Of a stretch of DNA of 64,000 nt, positions 33,901-42,784 are shown one piece after another; the stretch's first letter is position 1, and each line of letters starts with the position of its first letter. The translations under genes were made by a program, and so were the position numbers. The notes under the pieces were generated by a model, which was not told the DNA's origin, did no database searches, and saw nothing but the letters and a program-made list of their open reading frames with translations. The stretch comes from Fretibacterium sp. OH1220_COT-178 (GTDB lineage: Bacteria; Synergistota; Synergistia; Synergistales; Aminobacteriaceae), in NCBI RefSeq assembly GCF_003860125.1, contig NZ_RQYL01000001.1:62001-126000 (forward strand), read 5' to 3'.

Positions 33901-35145
33901 CTAGTCTTGCCAGCTCTTCATATATTCGACCTGTTCGGGCGTCATCGTATCGATCGTGATTCCAAGAGCAGCCAGTTTGGATTCCATCACGGCGCGGTCC
34001 GTCTCCTCCGGCACGGCGTAGAGCCCGGGGGCCATCTTGTGCGTGTAGACGTGTAGAGCCGCCTCCAGCTGGAGGGAGAAGCTCAAGTCCATGATCTCGA
34101 TGGGATGGCCGTCCGCACAGGCCAGGTTCGTCAAACGTCCCTCGCCCAACAGGTTCAGCCGGCGGCCATCCTTCATGACGTAGGTGTCGATGTTCTCCCG
34201 AAGCTGCTCCACACGATCCGCCAGCCCCGCAAGATCGTCCTTGCTGATCTCGACGTCGAAGTGTCCCGCGTTGCCCAGCACGGCGCCGTTCTTCATGAGC
34301 GCGAAATGCTCCTTGCGGATCACGTGGATGTTCCCCGTCAGGGTCAGGAAGATGTCCCCAACCTTCGAAGCCTCCTCCATGCCCATTACATCGAAGCCGT
34401 CCATCAGGGCCTCGCAGGCTTTGTGCGGGTCGATCTCCGTCACGATCACCTTTGCCCCCAGCCCGGCGGCCCGCATGGCGACGCCGCGCCCGCACCAGCC
34501 GTAACCCACCACGACAACCGTCTTCCCCGCCACCACCATGTTCGTGGTGCGCATAAAGCCGTCCCAGACGGACTGCCCCGTCCCGTACCGGTTGTCGAAC
34601 AGGTATTTGCTGAGCGCGTCGTTCACTGCGATCATGGGGAACTTCAGAACTCCCTCGTTCGCCATCGCCCTCAGGCGCTTGACTCCCGAGGTCGTCTCCT
34701 CCGAGCCGCCCAGAATGCCCGGGATCAGCTCCGGCATCTCCTGATGGATCGTGGCGACCACATCGGCCCCATCGTCGATGATGACGTTCGGCTTGTAGCT
34801 CAGAACGGTGCGCACGTATTCGAAGTACTCCTTGGAGGACATGCCCCGATGGCTGTAGACGTGCACCCCCTTGTCCGCCAAAGCCGCACAGATGTCGTCC
34901 TGCGTCGACAATGGGTTGCTGCCACAGGCGGCAACGGTGGCCCCCAGGTGCGACAGGGCCAGCAACAGGTTGGCGGTCTTCGCCTCCAGATGAAGGCAGG
35001 CCGCGATGGTCGCCCCCTTGAAAGGCTGGACGTCCTTGTACTTTTTGTAGAGAAACTGGAGCGACGGCATGTACTGCCAGGCCCATTCGATCTTCTTCCA
35101 GCCGTGCTCCGCCAGTTTGATGTCCGCAACGCAATACTTCTCCAA
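33901..35145 (-). CDS. ahcY: Adenosylhomocysteinase
   Basis: Hydrolyses S-adenosylhomocysteine to adenosine and homocysteine, with bound NAD+. The TTG at 35145 follows GGAGGG by 7 bases and gives 414 residues (LEKYCVADIKLAEHG...). Seen: LHLEAKTANLLLAL, CGSNPLSTQDDICAAL, DDGADV, the NAD+ Rossmann segment VVVVGYGWCGRGVAMRAAGLGA, LGNAGHFDVEI and the C-terminal MDLSFSLQLEAALHV. It is the shorter bacterial/archaeal form. Three CTCAAAA repeats lie just upstream. Confidence 0.95.
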   Translation of the reverse strand: MEKYCVADIKLAEHGWKKIEWAWQYMPSLQFLYKKYKDVQPFKGATIAACLHLEAKTANLLLALSHLGATVAACGSNPLSTQDDICAALADKGVHVYSHRGMSSKEYFEYVRTVLSYKPNVIIDDGADVVATIHQEMPELIPGILGGSEETTSGVKRLRAMANEGVLKFPMIAVNDALSKYLFDNRYGTGQSVWDGFMRTTNMVVAGKTVVVVGYGWCGRGVAMRAAGLGAKVIVTEIDPHKACEALMDGFDVMGMEEASKVGDIFLTLTGNIHVIRKEHFALMKNGAVLGNAGHFDVEISKDDLAGLADRVEQLRENIDTYVMKDGRRLNLLGEGRLTNLACADGHPIEIMDLSFSLQLEAALHVYTHKMAPGLYAVPEETDRAVMESKLAALGITIDTMTPEQVEYMKSWQD

Positions 35146-35183
35146 AACAATCCCTCCAGAATGTATAGCCAAAAAATGCAGTT

Positions 35184-35210
35184 CTCAAAAAAACTCAAAA
35201 CGCCTCAAAA
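35184..35210. promoter_or_regulatory. Three CTCAAAA direct repeats at exact 10-base spacing upstream of ahcY
   Basis: CTCAAAA starts at 35184, 35194 and 35204 (TTTTGAG on the ahcY-sense strand). They fall 39-65 bases before the TTG start; the start-proximal copy overlaps a TTGAGA/TATACA promoter-like pair with a short (15-base) spacer. Spacing of one helical turn puts all copies on one face of the DNA, as for an operator or an A-tract bend. Confidence 0.5.
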
Positions 35211-35303
35211 AACATCCTGTTTCCGATTATAAATCATTCGCGGATGCCAAGCGGACGAACACGCTCCGGATATGTTTGCCGTCCATCCAGGCCCTCGAAC
35301 GGC

Positions 35304-35333
35304 AAAAACTGAGCGCCCTTTGAGGCCAAAGGG
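35304..35333 (-). terminator. Rho-independent terminator of mtnA
   Basis: On the minus strand CCCTTTG-loop-CAAAGGG (35316-35333) is followed within 7 bases by TTTTT (35304-35308). It lies 26 bases after the mtnA stop. Confidence 0.6.
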
Positions 35334-35358
35334 GGCAGAGCATCCACGGCCTTTCAGG

Positions 35359-36366
35359 CTACGGAGAACCGGCCGCCCGCTTAAACGCATAGGGCGGACG
35401 GAACACGCCCCCTTCCGTGACGATGGCCGTAACATAGCGGGCCGGGGTGACGTCGAATGCAGGGTTCCAAACTCGCACCGCATCGGGAACGCGCTGGCCG
35501 TTGAACAGCACGCGCATCTCGTCCTCGGCACGCTCCTCGATCGGGATACCCGACCCGTCGGGGAGAGAAAGGTCGAACGTGCTCCAGGGGGCGGCCACAT
35601 AAAAAGGAATACCGTGTGCCGCGGCGAGAACCGCCAGGGAGTAGGTCCCGATCTTGTTGGCCGTATCTCCGTTGGCCGCTATGCGGTCCGCCCCGACGAT
35701 GACGGCGTCGACACGTCCCATACTCATGAGGGCTCCCGCCATGCCGTCGGCAATCAGGGTGACCTCGAACCCATCGCGCGCCAACTCCCAAGCCGTCAAT
35801 CGCGCCCCCTGAAGCAGCGGCCGCGTCTCGTCCGCATAGACACGGATATCTTTGCCCTCCTCTCGCGCCGAACGCAGAATACCCAAGGCGGTCCCGTGCC
35901 CCCCGGTCGCAATCGCACCGGCATTGCAATGGGTGAGGACCACGGCACTTCGCGGCAGGAGTTTGGCTCCATAGGCCCCCATCCTTCGGTTGGCCTGAAT
36001 GTCCTCTGCATGAATGCGGGCGGCCTCCTCGGCCAGGGCACAAGCAAGGTTGCCCGCATCCGCCGCTTCGAGACATCTCCGCATCCGATCCAGGGCCAGA
36101 AAAAGATTGACCGCCGTGGGCCGAGTGCGGGCCAGGCGATCCAGCGCTTCGACCACCGCGCCGCGTCCGGCGGATGCGGCCATCGCTGCGCCGTAGGCCG
36201 CGGCGATACCGATGGCGGGAGCTCCCCGTACCGTCATGTTCTCGATGGCAAGGGCGACCTCCTCGGGGGTCCGACAGGCGACATAGGCCTCCCTGCCCGG
36301 CAGGACACGCTGATCCAAGAGCCGTAAAGAATTTTCTTCCGCATTCCACTCGAGCGCGTTCAGCAT
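35359..36366 (-). CDS. mtnA: S-methyl-5-thioribose-1-phosphate isomerase
   Basis: Isomerises methylthioribose-1-phosphate to methylthioribulose-1-phosphate in methionine salvage. ATG 36366 with AAAGGAGG gives 335 residues. Seen: [58 protein letters not shown] (active-site Cys), [41 protein letters not shown] (catalytic Asp), and NPAFDVTP. Its start overlaps the xseA stop by 7 bases. No other methionine-salvage enzyme downstream of MtnA is visible in this window. Confidence 0.95.
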   Translation of the reverse strand: MLNALEWNAEENSLRLLDQRVLPGREAYVACRTPEEVALAIENMTVRGAPAIGIAAAYGAAMAASAGRGAVVEALDRLARTRPTAVNLFLALDRMRRCLEAADAGNLACALAEEAARIHAEDIQANRRMGAYGAKLLPRSAVVLTHCNAGAIATGGHGTALGILRSAREEGKDIRVYADETRPLLQGARLTAWELARDGFEVTLIADGMAGALMSMGRVDAVIVGADRIAANGDTANKIGTYSLAVLAAAHGIPFYVAAPWSTFDLSLPDGSGIPIEERAEDEMRVLFNGQRVPDAVRVWNPAFDVTPARYVTAIVTEGGVFRPPYAFKRAAGSP

Positions 36367-37580
36367 CCTTCCTCCTTTGTCGAGTCCGCGACGCACACCG
36401 CTTTGCCGTCCGAAAACCGGACCTCCAGTTCGTCCCCCGGCACGATTTCTCGCACCGAGAGCAGTCGCCTGCCGTCTCGTTCGCAGGTCACAAACCCCCG
36501 CTCCAGGGAGGCCAAGGGAGAAAGGGCGTTCAAGGCGGCGGCCCGAACGGACAGCGCGTTCCCCGCCTCCGCAAGACGCAGCCTCATCCCGGAGGAAAGG
36601 CCCCGAAAACGGGCCGAGAGCTCCTCCCCCGCCTCGGACAACCGGCGGGCAAACCGGGAGGACAAGTTGGCACAAATCTCCCTGCTGCGGTTTCGCTCCT
36701 CCATGACGCGGCGCTCGATGGCCCGGACCATTCGGGTATGGGCCTGCTCCAAAAGCCCCACGACTCCGTTCCGATCGGGAAAGACCAGCTCCGCCGCAGC
36801 GGATGGGGTCGAGGCCCGGAGGTCGGAGGCCAGGTCGCACAAGGTCTCGTCTACCTCATGTCCCAAGCCGGTAACGACGGGGAACGGGCAGCCGCGCACC
36901 GCGCGGACCACACGCTCGTCGTCAAAGGGCACCAGATCCTCCCGGCTTCCCCCGCCGCGCACCAGCAGCACGCAATCCACGCCATCCATGGACGCGACTC
37001 GAAAGAACGCCCGGACAAGCTCGTCGGGAGCTTCCGCTCCTTGGACCTGCGCGGGAACAATCAGCACCTCGCAAAGGGGGTAACGGCGCGACGAGACGCG
37101 CAGAACATCCCTGAGGGCGGCACCGGTGGCGGACGTCACGACCGCTACGCGAGCGGGGTACCCGGGAATGGGGCGTTTCAGCTCGGGACGGAAAATCCCC
37201 TCTCGGTTCAGGCGTTCTTTGAGCTCCTGTCGCGCTCGGTCTATTGCGCCGGCCCCGACGGGAACGATGCGACGTGCGTAGAGCTGGTAAACTCCCCGCT
37301 GAGAGTAAACTCCAACGCTCCCCTCCACCAGCACGCTGTCCCCGTTCTCCGGCCACTGGGGAAGATACCCCGTATATTGCTTGAAAATAGCACAAGCGAC
37401 CCTGCTCTCCTTTCCCAGGAGCGTGAAGTAGCAGTGGCCGCTTGTATGTTTTTTGAACTCGGCGATCTCCCCCGCGACGATCAGGGACTTGAGCATGAGG
37501 TCCGAGGCAAAAAGCCCGTGAACGTAAAGCGTCAACTCATCGACGGTCAACTGGGCCCGACTGGTCCTTTGAATCGTCAC
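36360..37580 (-). CDS. xseA: Exodeoxyribonuclease VII large subunit
   Basis: 406 residues from a GTG at 37580. Begins with the OB-fold ([49 protein letters not shown]), then the nuclease core ([40 protein letters not shown] and [56 protein letters not shown]), and a coiled-coil C-terminal arm. Overlaps nusB by 44 bases. No xseB small subunit is seen nearby; the next gene is mtnA. Confidence 0.94.
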   Translation of the reverse strand: MTIQRTSRAQLTVDELTLYVHGLFASDLMLKSLIVAGEIAEFKKHTSGHCYFTLLGKESRVACAIFKQYTGYLPQWPENGDSVLVEGSVGVYSQRGVYQLYARRIVPVGAGAIDRARQELKERLNREGIFRPELKRPIPGYPARVAVVTSATGAALRDVLRVSSRRYPLCEVLIVPAQVQGAEAPDELVRAFFRVASMDGVDCVLLVRGGGSREDLVPFDDERVVRAVRGCPFPVVTGLGHEVDETLCDLASDLRASTPSAAAELVFPDRNGVVGLLEQAHTRMVRAIERRVMEERNRSREICANLSSRFARRLSEAGEELSARFRGLSSGMRLRLAEAGNALSVRAAALNALSPLASLERGFVTCERDGRRLLSVREIVPGDELEVRFSDGKAVCVADSTKEEGC

Positions 37581-38070
37581 CGCTCCCTTCTCCGCTCTTG
37601 CCGACGTCCTTCCCCGCTCGCTCAGCCTCCGGGATCAAGTGACGCACCACCCGCGCCAGCACCCCGTTGACAAAACGCCCAGAATCCTCCGTTCCAAAGG
37701 TTTGAGCGATGTCGACGGCCTCCGCGATCGCAACGGCGAAGGGGACCGAACGCTCCAGAAACCCCTCGAAAAGAGCAAGACGCAATACGGCACGATCGAC
37801 TGCCACCATGCGCTCCGGACGCCAGCCCGTCACCACCCGGAGCAGGATATCGTCCGCCTCTCCCCGACGCCTCCAGGCCCCCAGACCGAGAAAACGCGAG
37901 TATTCCTTTACTGCGGGGGATTCCTCCTCCACAAAGCTTCCCTCACCTAAAAACAGATCCCAAGCCGAATCCACATCGTGAATCCGTCGGTTACCCAAGG
38001 AATGAAGAAACTGGACCGCCAACTCTCGAGCACGATGACGGGCTTGAGCCTCTTTCTTTTGACTGGACAA
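37537..38070 (-). CDS. nusB: Transcription antitermination protein NusB
   Basis: 177 residues from a TTG with GGAGGTAG upstream. RNA-binding all-helical NusB fold: RHRARELAVQFLHSL at the start, DRAVLRLALFEGFLERSVPFAVAIAEAVDIAQTFGTEDSGRFVNGVLARVVRHL at the end, both typical. The family is usually about 140-150 long; here there is an insertion in the middle (LGEGSFVEEESPAVKEYS) and a charged C-terminal tail of about 25 residues that overlaps xseA. Confidence 0.93.
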   Translation of the reverse strand: MSSQKKEAQARHRARELAVQFLHSLGNRRIHDVDSAWDLFLGEGSFVEEESPAVKEYSRFLGLGAWRRRGEADDILLRVVTGWRPERMVAVDRAVLRLALFEGFLERSVPFAVAIAEAVDIAQTFGTEDSGRFVNGVLARVVRHLIPEAERAGKDVGKSGEGSGDDSKDQSGPVDRR

Positions 38071-38073
38071 AAA

Positions 38074-38556
38074 CTACCTCCGTTCGTTGCTTTTCCCATC
38101 AAGGGGCCTTGGCCTGTCCAGAAAAGAGGTCAACCCCTTGACGAGAAACCAAGCAAAAACGCCCCAGAAAGAGGTCCAGAAGAGCCCTTTCGCTCCGGCA
38201 ATAAAAGCGAGGGCAATCGCCGAGGCCACCATCATCCACACCCAGGGATTTCGATAGAAAACGGCACGCTTCTCCCCCCAGGCTACCGTCGACCCCTCCA
38301 GATCGGACCACACGACTGAAGCGGCCATGCCCAATGGCTCCAAAAGGGAGATCAGGCGGCTTTCCGCCTCGCTCTCTTGCGAGGCGTCATCCGAGGTCAA
38401 AACTAAAGTCACCGAAGCCGTATCCCCCTCCGCCAACGCAAAGCTGCAGAACTTAAGCTTCGGAGCCAGGAAGCGTCGAATGAAACGCGATAGCCCCTCG
38501 TATGAAACCCTGATATTTCCGTACGGCGTTCGCTTCCATAAAAAGTACACGGTCAC
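38074..38556 (-). CDS. Membrane protein of unknown function between Asp23-family gene and nusB
   Basis: About 160 residues from a GTG (VTVYFLWKRTPYGNIRVSYEG); a TTG at 38586 is an alternative. The soluble first part (about 1-95) contains VSYEGLSRFIRRF and a region that could be a small alpha/beta fold; residues about 105-150 form two hydrophobic segments (WVWMMVASAIALAFIAGAKGLFWTSFWGVFAWFLV). No family recognised. Genes in this position, next to an Asp23 gene, are often membrane anchors for Asp23 (AmaP-like); this one is too divergent to name so. It is followed by nusB after 3 bases. Confidence 0.7.
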   Translation of the reverse strand: MTVYFLWKRTPYGNIRVSYEGLSRFIRRFLAPKLKFCSFALAEGDTASVTLVLTSDDASQESEAESRLISLLEPLGMAASVVWSDLEGSTVAWGEKRAVFYRNPWVWMMVASAIALAFIAGAKGLFWTSFWGVFAWFLVKGLTSFLDRPRPLDGKSNERR

Positions 38557-38666
38557 ATCACTCCCGGAAAAAGTTGCCCTCGACAAGAAGAACTCTCTGG
38601 AGACGATGGGAGCGCCCTGGAGATGTTTTATAGCGGCATGGGCACCCTTCGTCGCCTGACGCGCCT

Positions 38667-39149
38667 CTATTCGCCGGCCTTTTTTTCCTCATCCGCATCA
38701 GCGCTCTCGATCTCGTTTTCCTGGGCGTCCTCGGCGTCCTCCGACTCCGCAAGCACGACGGGTTCATCCACATAAATACCTTGAACATTGATATTGACCG
38801 AGTTGACCGTGTATCCCGTGTAGCGCTCCAGATTGGCCTTGATCTTTTCCTGAACATCCCAGGCAAGATCGGGGATACGCTGTCCGTACTTGACCAAGAC
38901 ATAGGCCTCGACGGATATCGACGGAACCTCTCCATCCTCTACGGTGACGCGCACCCCCTCGCTGGACTTGCGTCCGATGCCGAATTTGGAGGCAATGCCC
39001 GTCGTTGCAGTTTGAATGTTGGGGATCCCCTGAATTGTCTTCTTCGTCAGCTCGACGATGACCTCTTCAGAGATATGGATGCTGCCCTCAAAACGCGACC
39101 CGCCGGAAACAACGGTATTCTTTCTGTCAACCTCCTGAGCCTGTTCCAC
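38667..39149 (-). CDS. Asp23/Gls24 family envelope stress response protein
   Basis: 160 residues from a GTG after AGGAGG. The Asp23 core is clear: GSIHISEEVIVELTKKTIQGIPNIQTATTG, then VRVTVEDGEVPSISVEAYVLVKYGQRIPDLAWDVQEKIKANLERYTGYTVNSVNINVQGIYV. The C-terminal tail is acidic (DAEDAQENEIESADADEE). Family members bind membrane anchors and affect envelope stress, and a copy next to nusB is common in Firmicutes and relatives. Cotranscribed with the CD1247-like gene upstream and the membrane protein downstream. Confidence 0.92.
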   Translation of the reverse strand: MEQAQEVDRKNTVVSGGSRFEGSIHISEEVIVELTKKTIQGIPNIQTATTGIASKFGIGRKSSEGVRVTVEDGEVPSISVEAYVLVKYGQRIPDLAWDVQEKIKANLERYTGYTVNSVNINVQGIYVDEPVVLAESEDAEDAQENEIESADADEEKKAGE

Positions 39150-39170
39150 TCGAATCCCTCCTAACAAAAA

Positions 39171-39599
39171 TCAAACTGCACGGTCGATCTCCTCGCCGCA
39201 CCCCGGACAAAGAATTTTTCCCTCCTCCCTATCCTCCTCACAACGATAGTAGAAGGAATAGGCACAGGAGGGACAGGTTACGGAAACGTAGCTCTCCGCC
39301 TGTTCGTCCACATCGCCTTCATCACAACCCTGTTCTGAATCCAGCCCTATAGACCGTTCAAGCTCGCAGACCGAATCATGAAGCTCGTACAGCTCGTCCG
39401 CAAGCCCCTCGTCATTCTCACGAAGAAGCTCGAAAAGATCGGAATGCCCTTCCAGCTCGCACGCAAGCGCATCCAAGGCTTCCACCACGGCTGCAAAAAT
39501 CTTTGTATCCCGCTCCTCGAGCGACATGCAGTCCAGAAGTCCACGCAGGTAGGCAATCCGCTCCTTGGCATTCAATCCCTTCGCCTCCTCTTCGCCCAT
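39171..39599 (-). CDS. CD1247 N-terminal-domain-like protein with C-terminal zinc ribbon
   Basis: 142 residues. The first 70 (AKERIAYLRGLLDCMSLEERDTKIFAAVVEALDALACELEG) match the CD1247 N-terminal helical domain as I remember it; a very acidic linker (DSEQGCDEGDVDEQAE) follows; the end is a zinc ribbon with paired CxxC (CPSCAYSFYYRCEEDREEGKILCPGCGEE). Role unknown; the family often sits with efp/Asp23-type clusters. It starts 82 bases after efp and ends 22 bases before the Asp23-family start. Confidence 0.75.
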   Translation of the reverse strand: MGEEEAKGLNAKERIAYLRGLLDCMSLEERDTKIFAAVVEALDALACELEGHSDLFELLRENDEGLADELYELHDSVCELERSIGLDSEQGCDEGDVDEQAESYVSVTCPSCAYSFYYRCEEDREEGKILCPGCGEEIDRAV

Positions 39600-39680
39600 A
39601 AGCCCCCCCGTAACGGAAACGCCTCAGGCTTGCCTAAAAAGCCGAGCGCCTTCCCCCGGCAACGGACAAGGAAAAAAGCT

Positions 39681-40253
39681 TTACTTCTTGGCCCTCTCGA
39701 GATAGAGCCCCGAGCGGGTATCGACAACGATCTCCTCTCCCGGCTCCACGAATACGGGAACCGTCACGGTGATGCCGGTTTCCAGAGTCGCCGGCTTGCC
39801 CCCCCCGGAGACGGTATCCCCCTTGAAGCTGGGGGGGGTTTCCACCACCTTGAGAACCACGCTCTTGGGCAATTCGATCCCCATGATCTTCCCTTCGAAG
39901 ACCTCGAGCTTGATCTCCATATCCTCCACCAGGTACTTGGTAGCCTCCCCCAAGACCTCGGGAGAAAGAGTCAGCTGATCATAGGTGGCCAAGTCCATAA
40001 ACACGTAGTCCTTCCCATCCTTGTAGCTGTACTGGGCGGGCTTGTCCTCGTAAATGATCCGCTCGAACTTCTCCCCAGGCTTGAACGAGTTCTCCACCGT
40101 GGACCCCGACTCCACGTTGCGCAGCTTGGTGCGGACGACGGCGCCACCGCGCCCCATTTTGTGATGGTCGTAATCCACGATCTCCCATATGCCGTCCTGC
40201 CAGCGAAACTTCAAGCCTACGTAAAAATCGGTGGTGTCCACTACCTGAGCCAT
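39681..40253 (-). CDS. efp: Elongation factor P (with Arg at the modification site)
   Basis: 190 residues from an ATG with GGAGGAATCCTT upstream. EF-P relieves ribosome stalling at polyproline stretches. All three beta-barrel domains are present, ending VFVEPGEEIVVDTRSGLYLERAKK, and KGDTVSGGGKPATLETG marks the family. In the domain I loop, where most EF-P proteins carry a modified Lys (PGKG), this one reads DHHKMGRGGAVV: Arg-35 takes the place of the Lys. Arg at this place is known from the rhamnosylated EarP type, but no earP is seen in the window. Confidence 0.95.
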   Translation of the reverse strand: MAQVVDTTDFYVGLKFRWQDGIWEIVDYDHHKMGRGGAVVRTKLRNVESGSTVENSFKPGEKFERIIYEDKPAQYSYKDGKDYVFMDLATYDQLTLSPEVLGEATKYLVEDMEIKLEVFEGKIMGIELPKSVVLKVVETPPSFKGDTVSGGGKPATLETGITVTVPVFVEPGEEIVVDTRSGLYLERAKK

Positions 40254-40298
40254 AAGGATTCCTCCATTTTTAGCCGCCAAAGGCGGAAAATCCTCTGT

Positions 40299-40304
40299 AT
40301 TATA
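40299..40304 (-). promoter_or_regulatory. -10 box upstream of efp
   Basis: Minus strand GAGGTATAATACAG, TATAAT about 46 bases before the efp ATG; a -35 match is weak. A short hairpin CCGCC-TTT-GGCGG lies in the leader. Confidence 0.5.
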
Positions 40305-40324
40305 CCTCATGAGCTGAAGATATC

Positions 40325-40377
40325 GAAAAAATGAAGTGCGAGGGAGGCAGAGCCCAAACGGGCGCAACCTCCCTCGC
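40325..40377 (-). terminator. Rho-independent terminator of the pilus operon
   Basis: On the minus strand GCGAGGGAGG ... CCTCCCTCGC (10-bp stem, plus-strand 40338-40347 with 40368-40377) encloses GCCCGTTTGGGC and is followed by ACTTCATTTTTTC. It lies 27 bases after the pilQ-like stop. Confidence 0.75.
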
Positions 40378-40404
40378 ATTCATTTTCTCATTGCTCCAAG
40401 AATA

Positions 40405-42153
40405 TCAGCGCTTCGTCAAAATTGTCTCCTGCTCTACCGCAACGTCCGGGGTCTCCAAAATGTAGGGGACAACCAGGAGAACCACCTGACTCTTTTGGTG
40501 TTTGTAAGAACGGAAAGTAAAGAACTCGCCCAAGAGAGGCAATTGCCCCAGAATGGGTATCCTGTTGACATCCGTCCCCCTATTTTCACGGAAGAGACCG
40601 CCGACGACGAAGGGCTCGCCATTGCGGACCCGAACGTTGGTCGTCACGGACCGGGTCGATGTCTTGGGCATCTGTTCGCCGGTGCTTCCCGTAATCGTGG
40701 CCAAAACCTCTCCCGTCTCGATCGCAAGCTTGATGGTGATGATGCCGTCACGCCCGACTTTCGGGGTCAACTTCAGCTTGGGACCGACCGTCTGCGTCGA
40801 CCAGGTCGGATTGCCCGCCTCGTCCCGATCGGAAATATAGGGGTAGTCCTCCGTCAACCGGACCTCGGCCTCCTCGCCGTCCAAAGTGATCACGGAGGGA
40901 TTGGCGAGGGTCTTGCCCTTGTTCTTGGTCTCGACGGCACGGAAAGCGGCATCGAACTCCCTCCAGATGCCGTGCATCGGGGTGACTAAACTCGTAATGC
41001 CCGGCAAAATGGGGTTCTCTTTGGGTTCCTGGAAGTTGCGTCCCAGCCGATTGTCGTCGATGTACCCCCCACGGCCGCTCCCCCTGGCGTAGCTGAACCA
41101 CCAATGGTTGTAGACCGCATTCAAGGCCGTTTCGACATCGCGCGTCGCGTCCTCCGTAAATTCCAAGATCTTGGCGTGAAGCATGACCTGCCGTCCGGGC
41201 CTATCGAGCTTCTGCAGCAGGGTCGTCACCTCTGCCAGCTTGGCCGGGCTGGACGTCACGTAAAGCATGCGCAGACGCGGATCGACAATCATGCGATCGG
41301 CCGGCATCTTCGTCAAGTTGACCAAAAGGGCTTGTAAAGCCGCCGGATCGGCGTAGGCAATGCTGAAGGAACGAGTTTCCTCGTTTCCGGCAATTTTGGA
41401 AAGGCCGTCGTTGGTACCGATGACGATGGTGTCCTTCCCCACCATGTGGTAACCGATGTCGTAGGTCTTCATCAGATAGGCGAAGGCCTCGCTCAGGGGG
41501 ACGTTCCTGAGGGTCATGGTCACCAAAGCCGGGGGGAGGGAGGGGTCGATGATGACGTTCTTCTTGAGGTGACCGCCCAACATTCGAAAGACATCCCGAA
41601 GCTCGGTATCCCGAAGGTCCAGAGTGATCGGGGTCGTGCTCGCAAACGGGCCTGTAGGGACAGCGCGTTTCACCACGGAACGCGTCTCCGCGGGCTCCCG
41701 CACCATTTTTTCCACCTTTGCAGCCGTGATCAGGCGCAGGGTGTAGGCATCCGCAGGCGCCACGCCACGCATAGCACGCAGCTGCAAAGGACGCTCCGAA
41801 TTCATGCTGATGATCACGTCGTGAGACACCTGGACCAACTTCACGTTCGACAACATCGGAACGACCACCGAATGATCGGTCATATCGGCGGAAGCCAGGC
41901 GAACCTCCGACATAACGATCCGCGTCTGATTCCCGTCAAACTTCAGCTCGGGCAGGGGCAGATCTTTCCCCTTGAGACCGACCACGACCTCCGCATCGCC
42001 TATCTGAAACATCTCCAGATGCGTCAAAGCGGGAAGGTTCGCGAGACCGTCCTTACCCGCCTTCGAGTCGGCAGCCCAAACCGGGCCCCCTGCCATCGAA
42101 AGCAAGGAGAATAAAAACACCAGGAACATGCTTTTGCCAATCAATCGTTTCAT
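40405..42153 (-). CDS. pilQ: Type IV pilus secretin (PilQ-like)
   Basis: 582 residues from ATG 42153. A signal peptide (MFLVFLFSLLSMAGGPVWA) precedes an AMIN-like beta domain (about 40-160), an STN/secretin N-domain region (LDLRDTELRDVFRMLGGHLKKNVIIDPSL, VTMTLRNVPLSEAFAYLMKTYDI) and NolW-like repeats (RSFSIAYADPAALQALL). The C-terminal secretin core runs from VMLHAKILEFTEDA to VNRIPILGQLPLLGEFFTFRSYKHQKSQVVLLVVPYIL. It forms the outer-membrane channel for the pilus, which implies a diderm envelope. Confidence 0.94.
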   Translation of the reverse strand: MKRLIGKSMFLVFLFSLLSMAGGPVWAADSKAGKDGLANLPALTHLEMFQIGDAEVVVGLKGKDLPLPELKFDGNQTRIVMSEVRLASADMTDHSVVVPMLSNVKLVQVSHDVIISMNSERPLQLRAMRGVAPADAYTLRLITAAKVEKMVREPAETRSVVKRAVPTGPFASTTPITLDLRDTELRDVFRMLGGHLKKNVIIDPSLPPALVTMTLRNVPLSEAFAYLMKTYDIGYHMVGKDTIVIGTNDGLSKIAGNEETRSFSIAYADPAALQALLVNLTKMPADRMIVDPRLRMLYVTSSPAKLAEVTTLLQKLDRPGRQVMLHAKILEFTEDATRDVETALNAVYNHWWFSYARGSGRGGYIDDNRLGRNFQEPKENPILPGITSLVTPMHGIWREFDAAFRAVETKNKGKTLANPSVITLDGEEAEVRLTEDYPYISDRDEAGNPTWSTQTVGPKLKLTPKVGRDGIITIKLAIETGEVLATITGSTGEQMPKTSTRSVTTNVRVRNGEPFVVGGLFRENRGTDVNRIPILGQLPLLGEFFTFRSYKHQKSQVVLLVVPYILETPDVAVEQETILTKR

Positions 42154-42176
42154 CGGTCTCTCCCATCTCTTCGTCA

Positions 42177-42773
42177 TCAAAAACCGGGGGCGATATCCCA
42201 ATTTTTATCCGCCCATCGTACGACCACCTTGTCGGCGGCGATGCGCACAACCCGCCCCTTTTTGCCCATGAAAGTATCTCCCTGACGGACGAGCATGCCC
42301 GACCCGACCCCAGCGATATCCATCACGGCCGTACGGTCCTTGCCCAGGATCATGATCGCGCGCACGACGATCTCGGGCGGAGGGTCAATGACAACCTCTC
42401 CGTAGGTATCGGGCTCCAGGACCACCGCTCCCTTCAGGGGATCGTTGAAGACATACTTCCCCATGTCCTTCATGGACTGCGCCCAAACGAAGCTGTTGGA
42501 ACGCAGCGTGGACGCAGCACGCACCTGCTCGATCATGGCGTCCAAACGCTTCCTGTCCGCCTCCACGGTCTGAGGCGTCGTAGATACAGTAAAAATCTTA
42601 TCCTTTAGCAGCAGCTGCATCTGATAGTAACGGTAGCACGCCCCCAGAGTTCCCCCAATGAAGAGGAGAAAAAAGAACAACCGGACGCTGCGGGCCGAGC
42701 CTCCACTGTTGACCCCCGTGAGGTTGCCCCACGCAGTACGCCATGCCTCTCGCCACCCCATCTGGTTAGCCAT
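42177..42773 (-). CDS. Type IV pilus assembly protein, PilP-like position
   Basis: 198 residues from ATG 42773 with GGAGG upstream. One membrane helix (VRLFFFLLFIGGTLGACYRYY) near residue 35, then a coiled segment (about 60-100) and a beta-rich C-terminal domain (GAVVLEPDTYGEVVIDPPPEIVVRAIMILGKDRTAVMDIAGVGSGMLVRQGDTFMGKKGRVVRIAADKVVVRW). The last part has the character of PilP/GspC 'HR' domains, which link the inner-membrane complex to the secretin. Assignment is by position between pilO and pilQ and by fold features. Confidence 0.72.
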   Translation of the reverse strand: MANQMGWREAWRTAWGNLTGVNSGGSARSVRLFFFLLFIGGTLGACYRYYQMQLLLKDKIFTVSTTPQTVEADRKRLDAMIEQVRAASTLRSNSFVWAQSMKDMGKYVFNDPLKGAVVLEPDTYGEVVIDPPPEIVVRAIMILGKDRTAVMDIAGVGSGMLVRQGDTFMGKKGRVVRIAADKVVVRWADKNWDIAPGF

Positions 42774-42784
42774 AATCCAACCTC

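Noticed and set aside
35150-35360. Possible SAM- or SAH-type riboswitch before ahcY.
   Set aside because: No matching core was recognised; the region is explained by A-tract repeats and the mtnA terminator.
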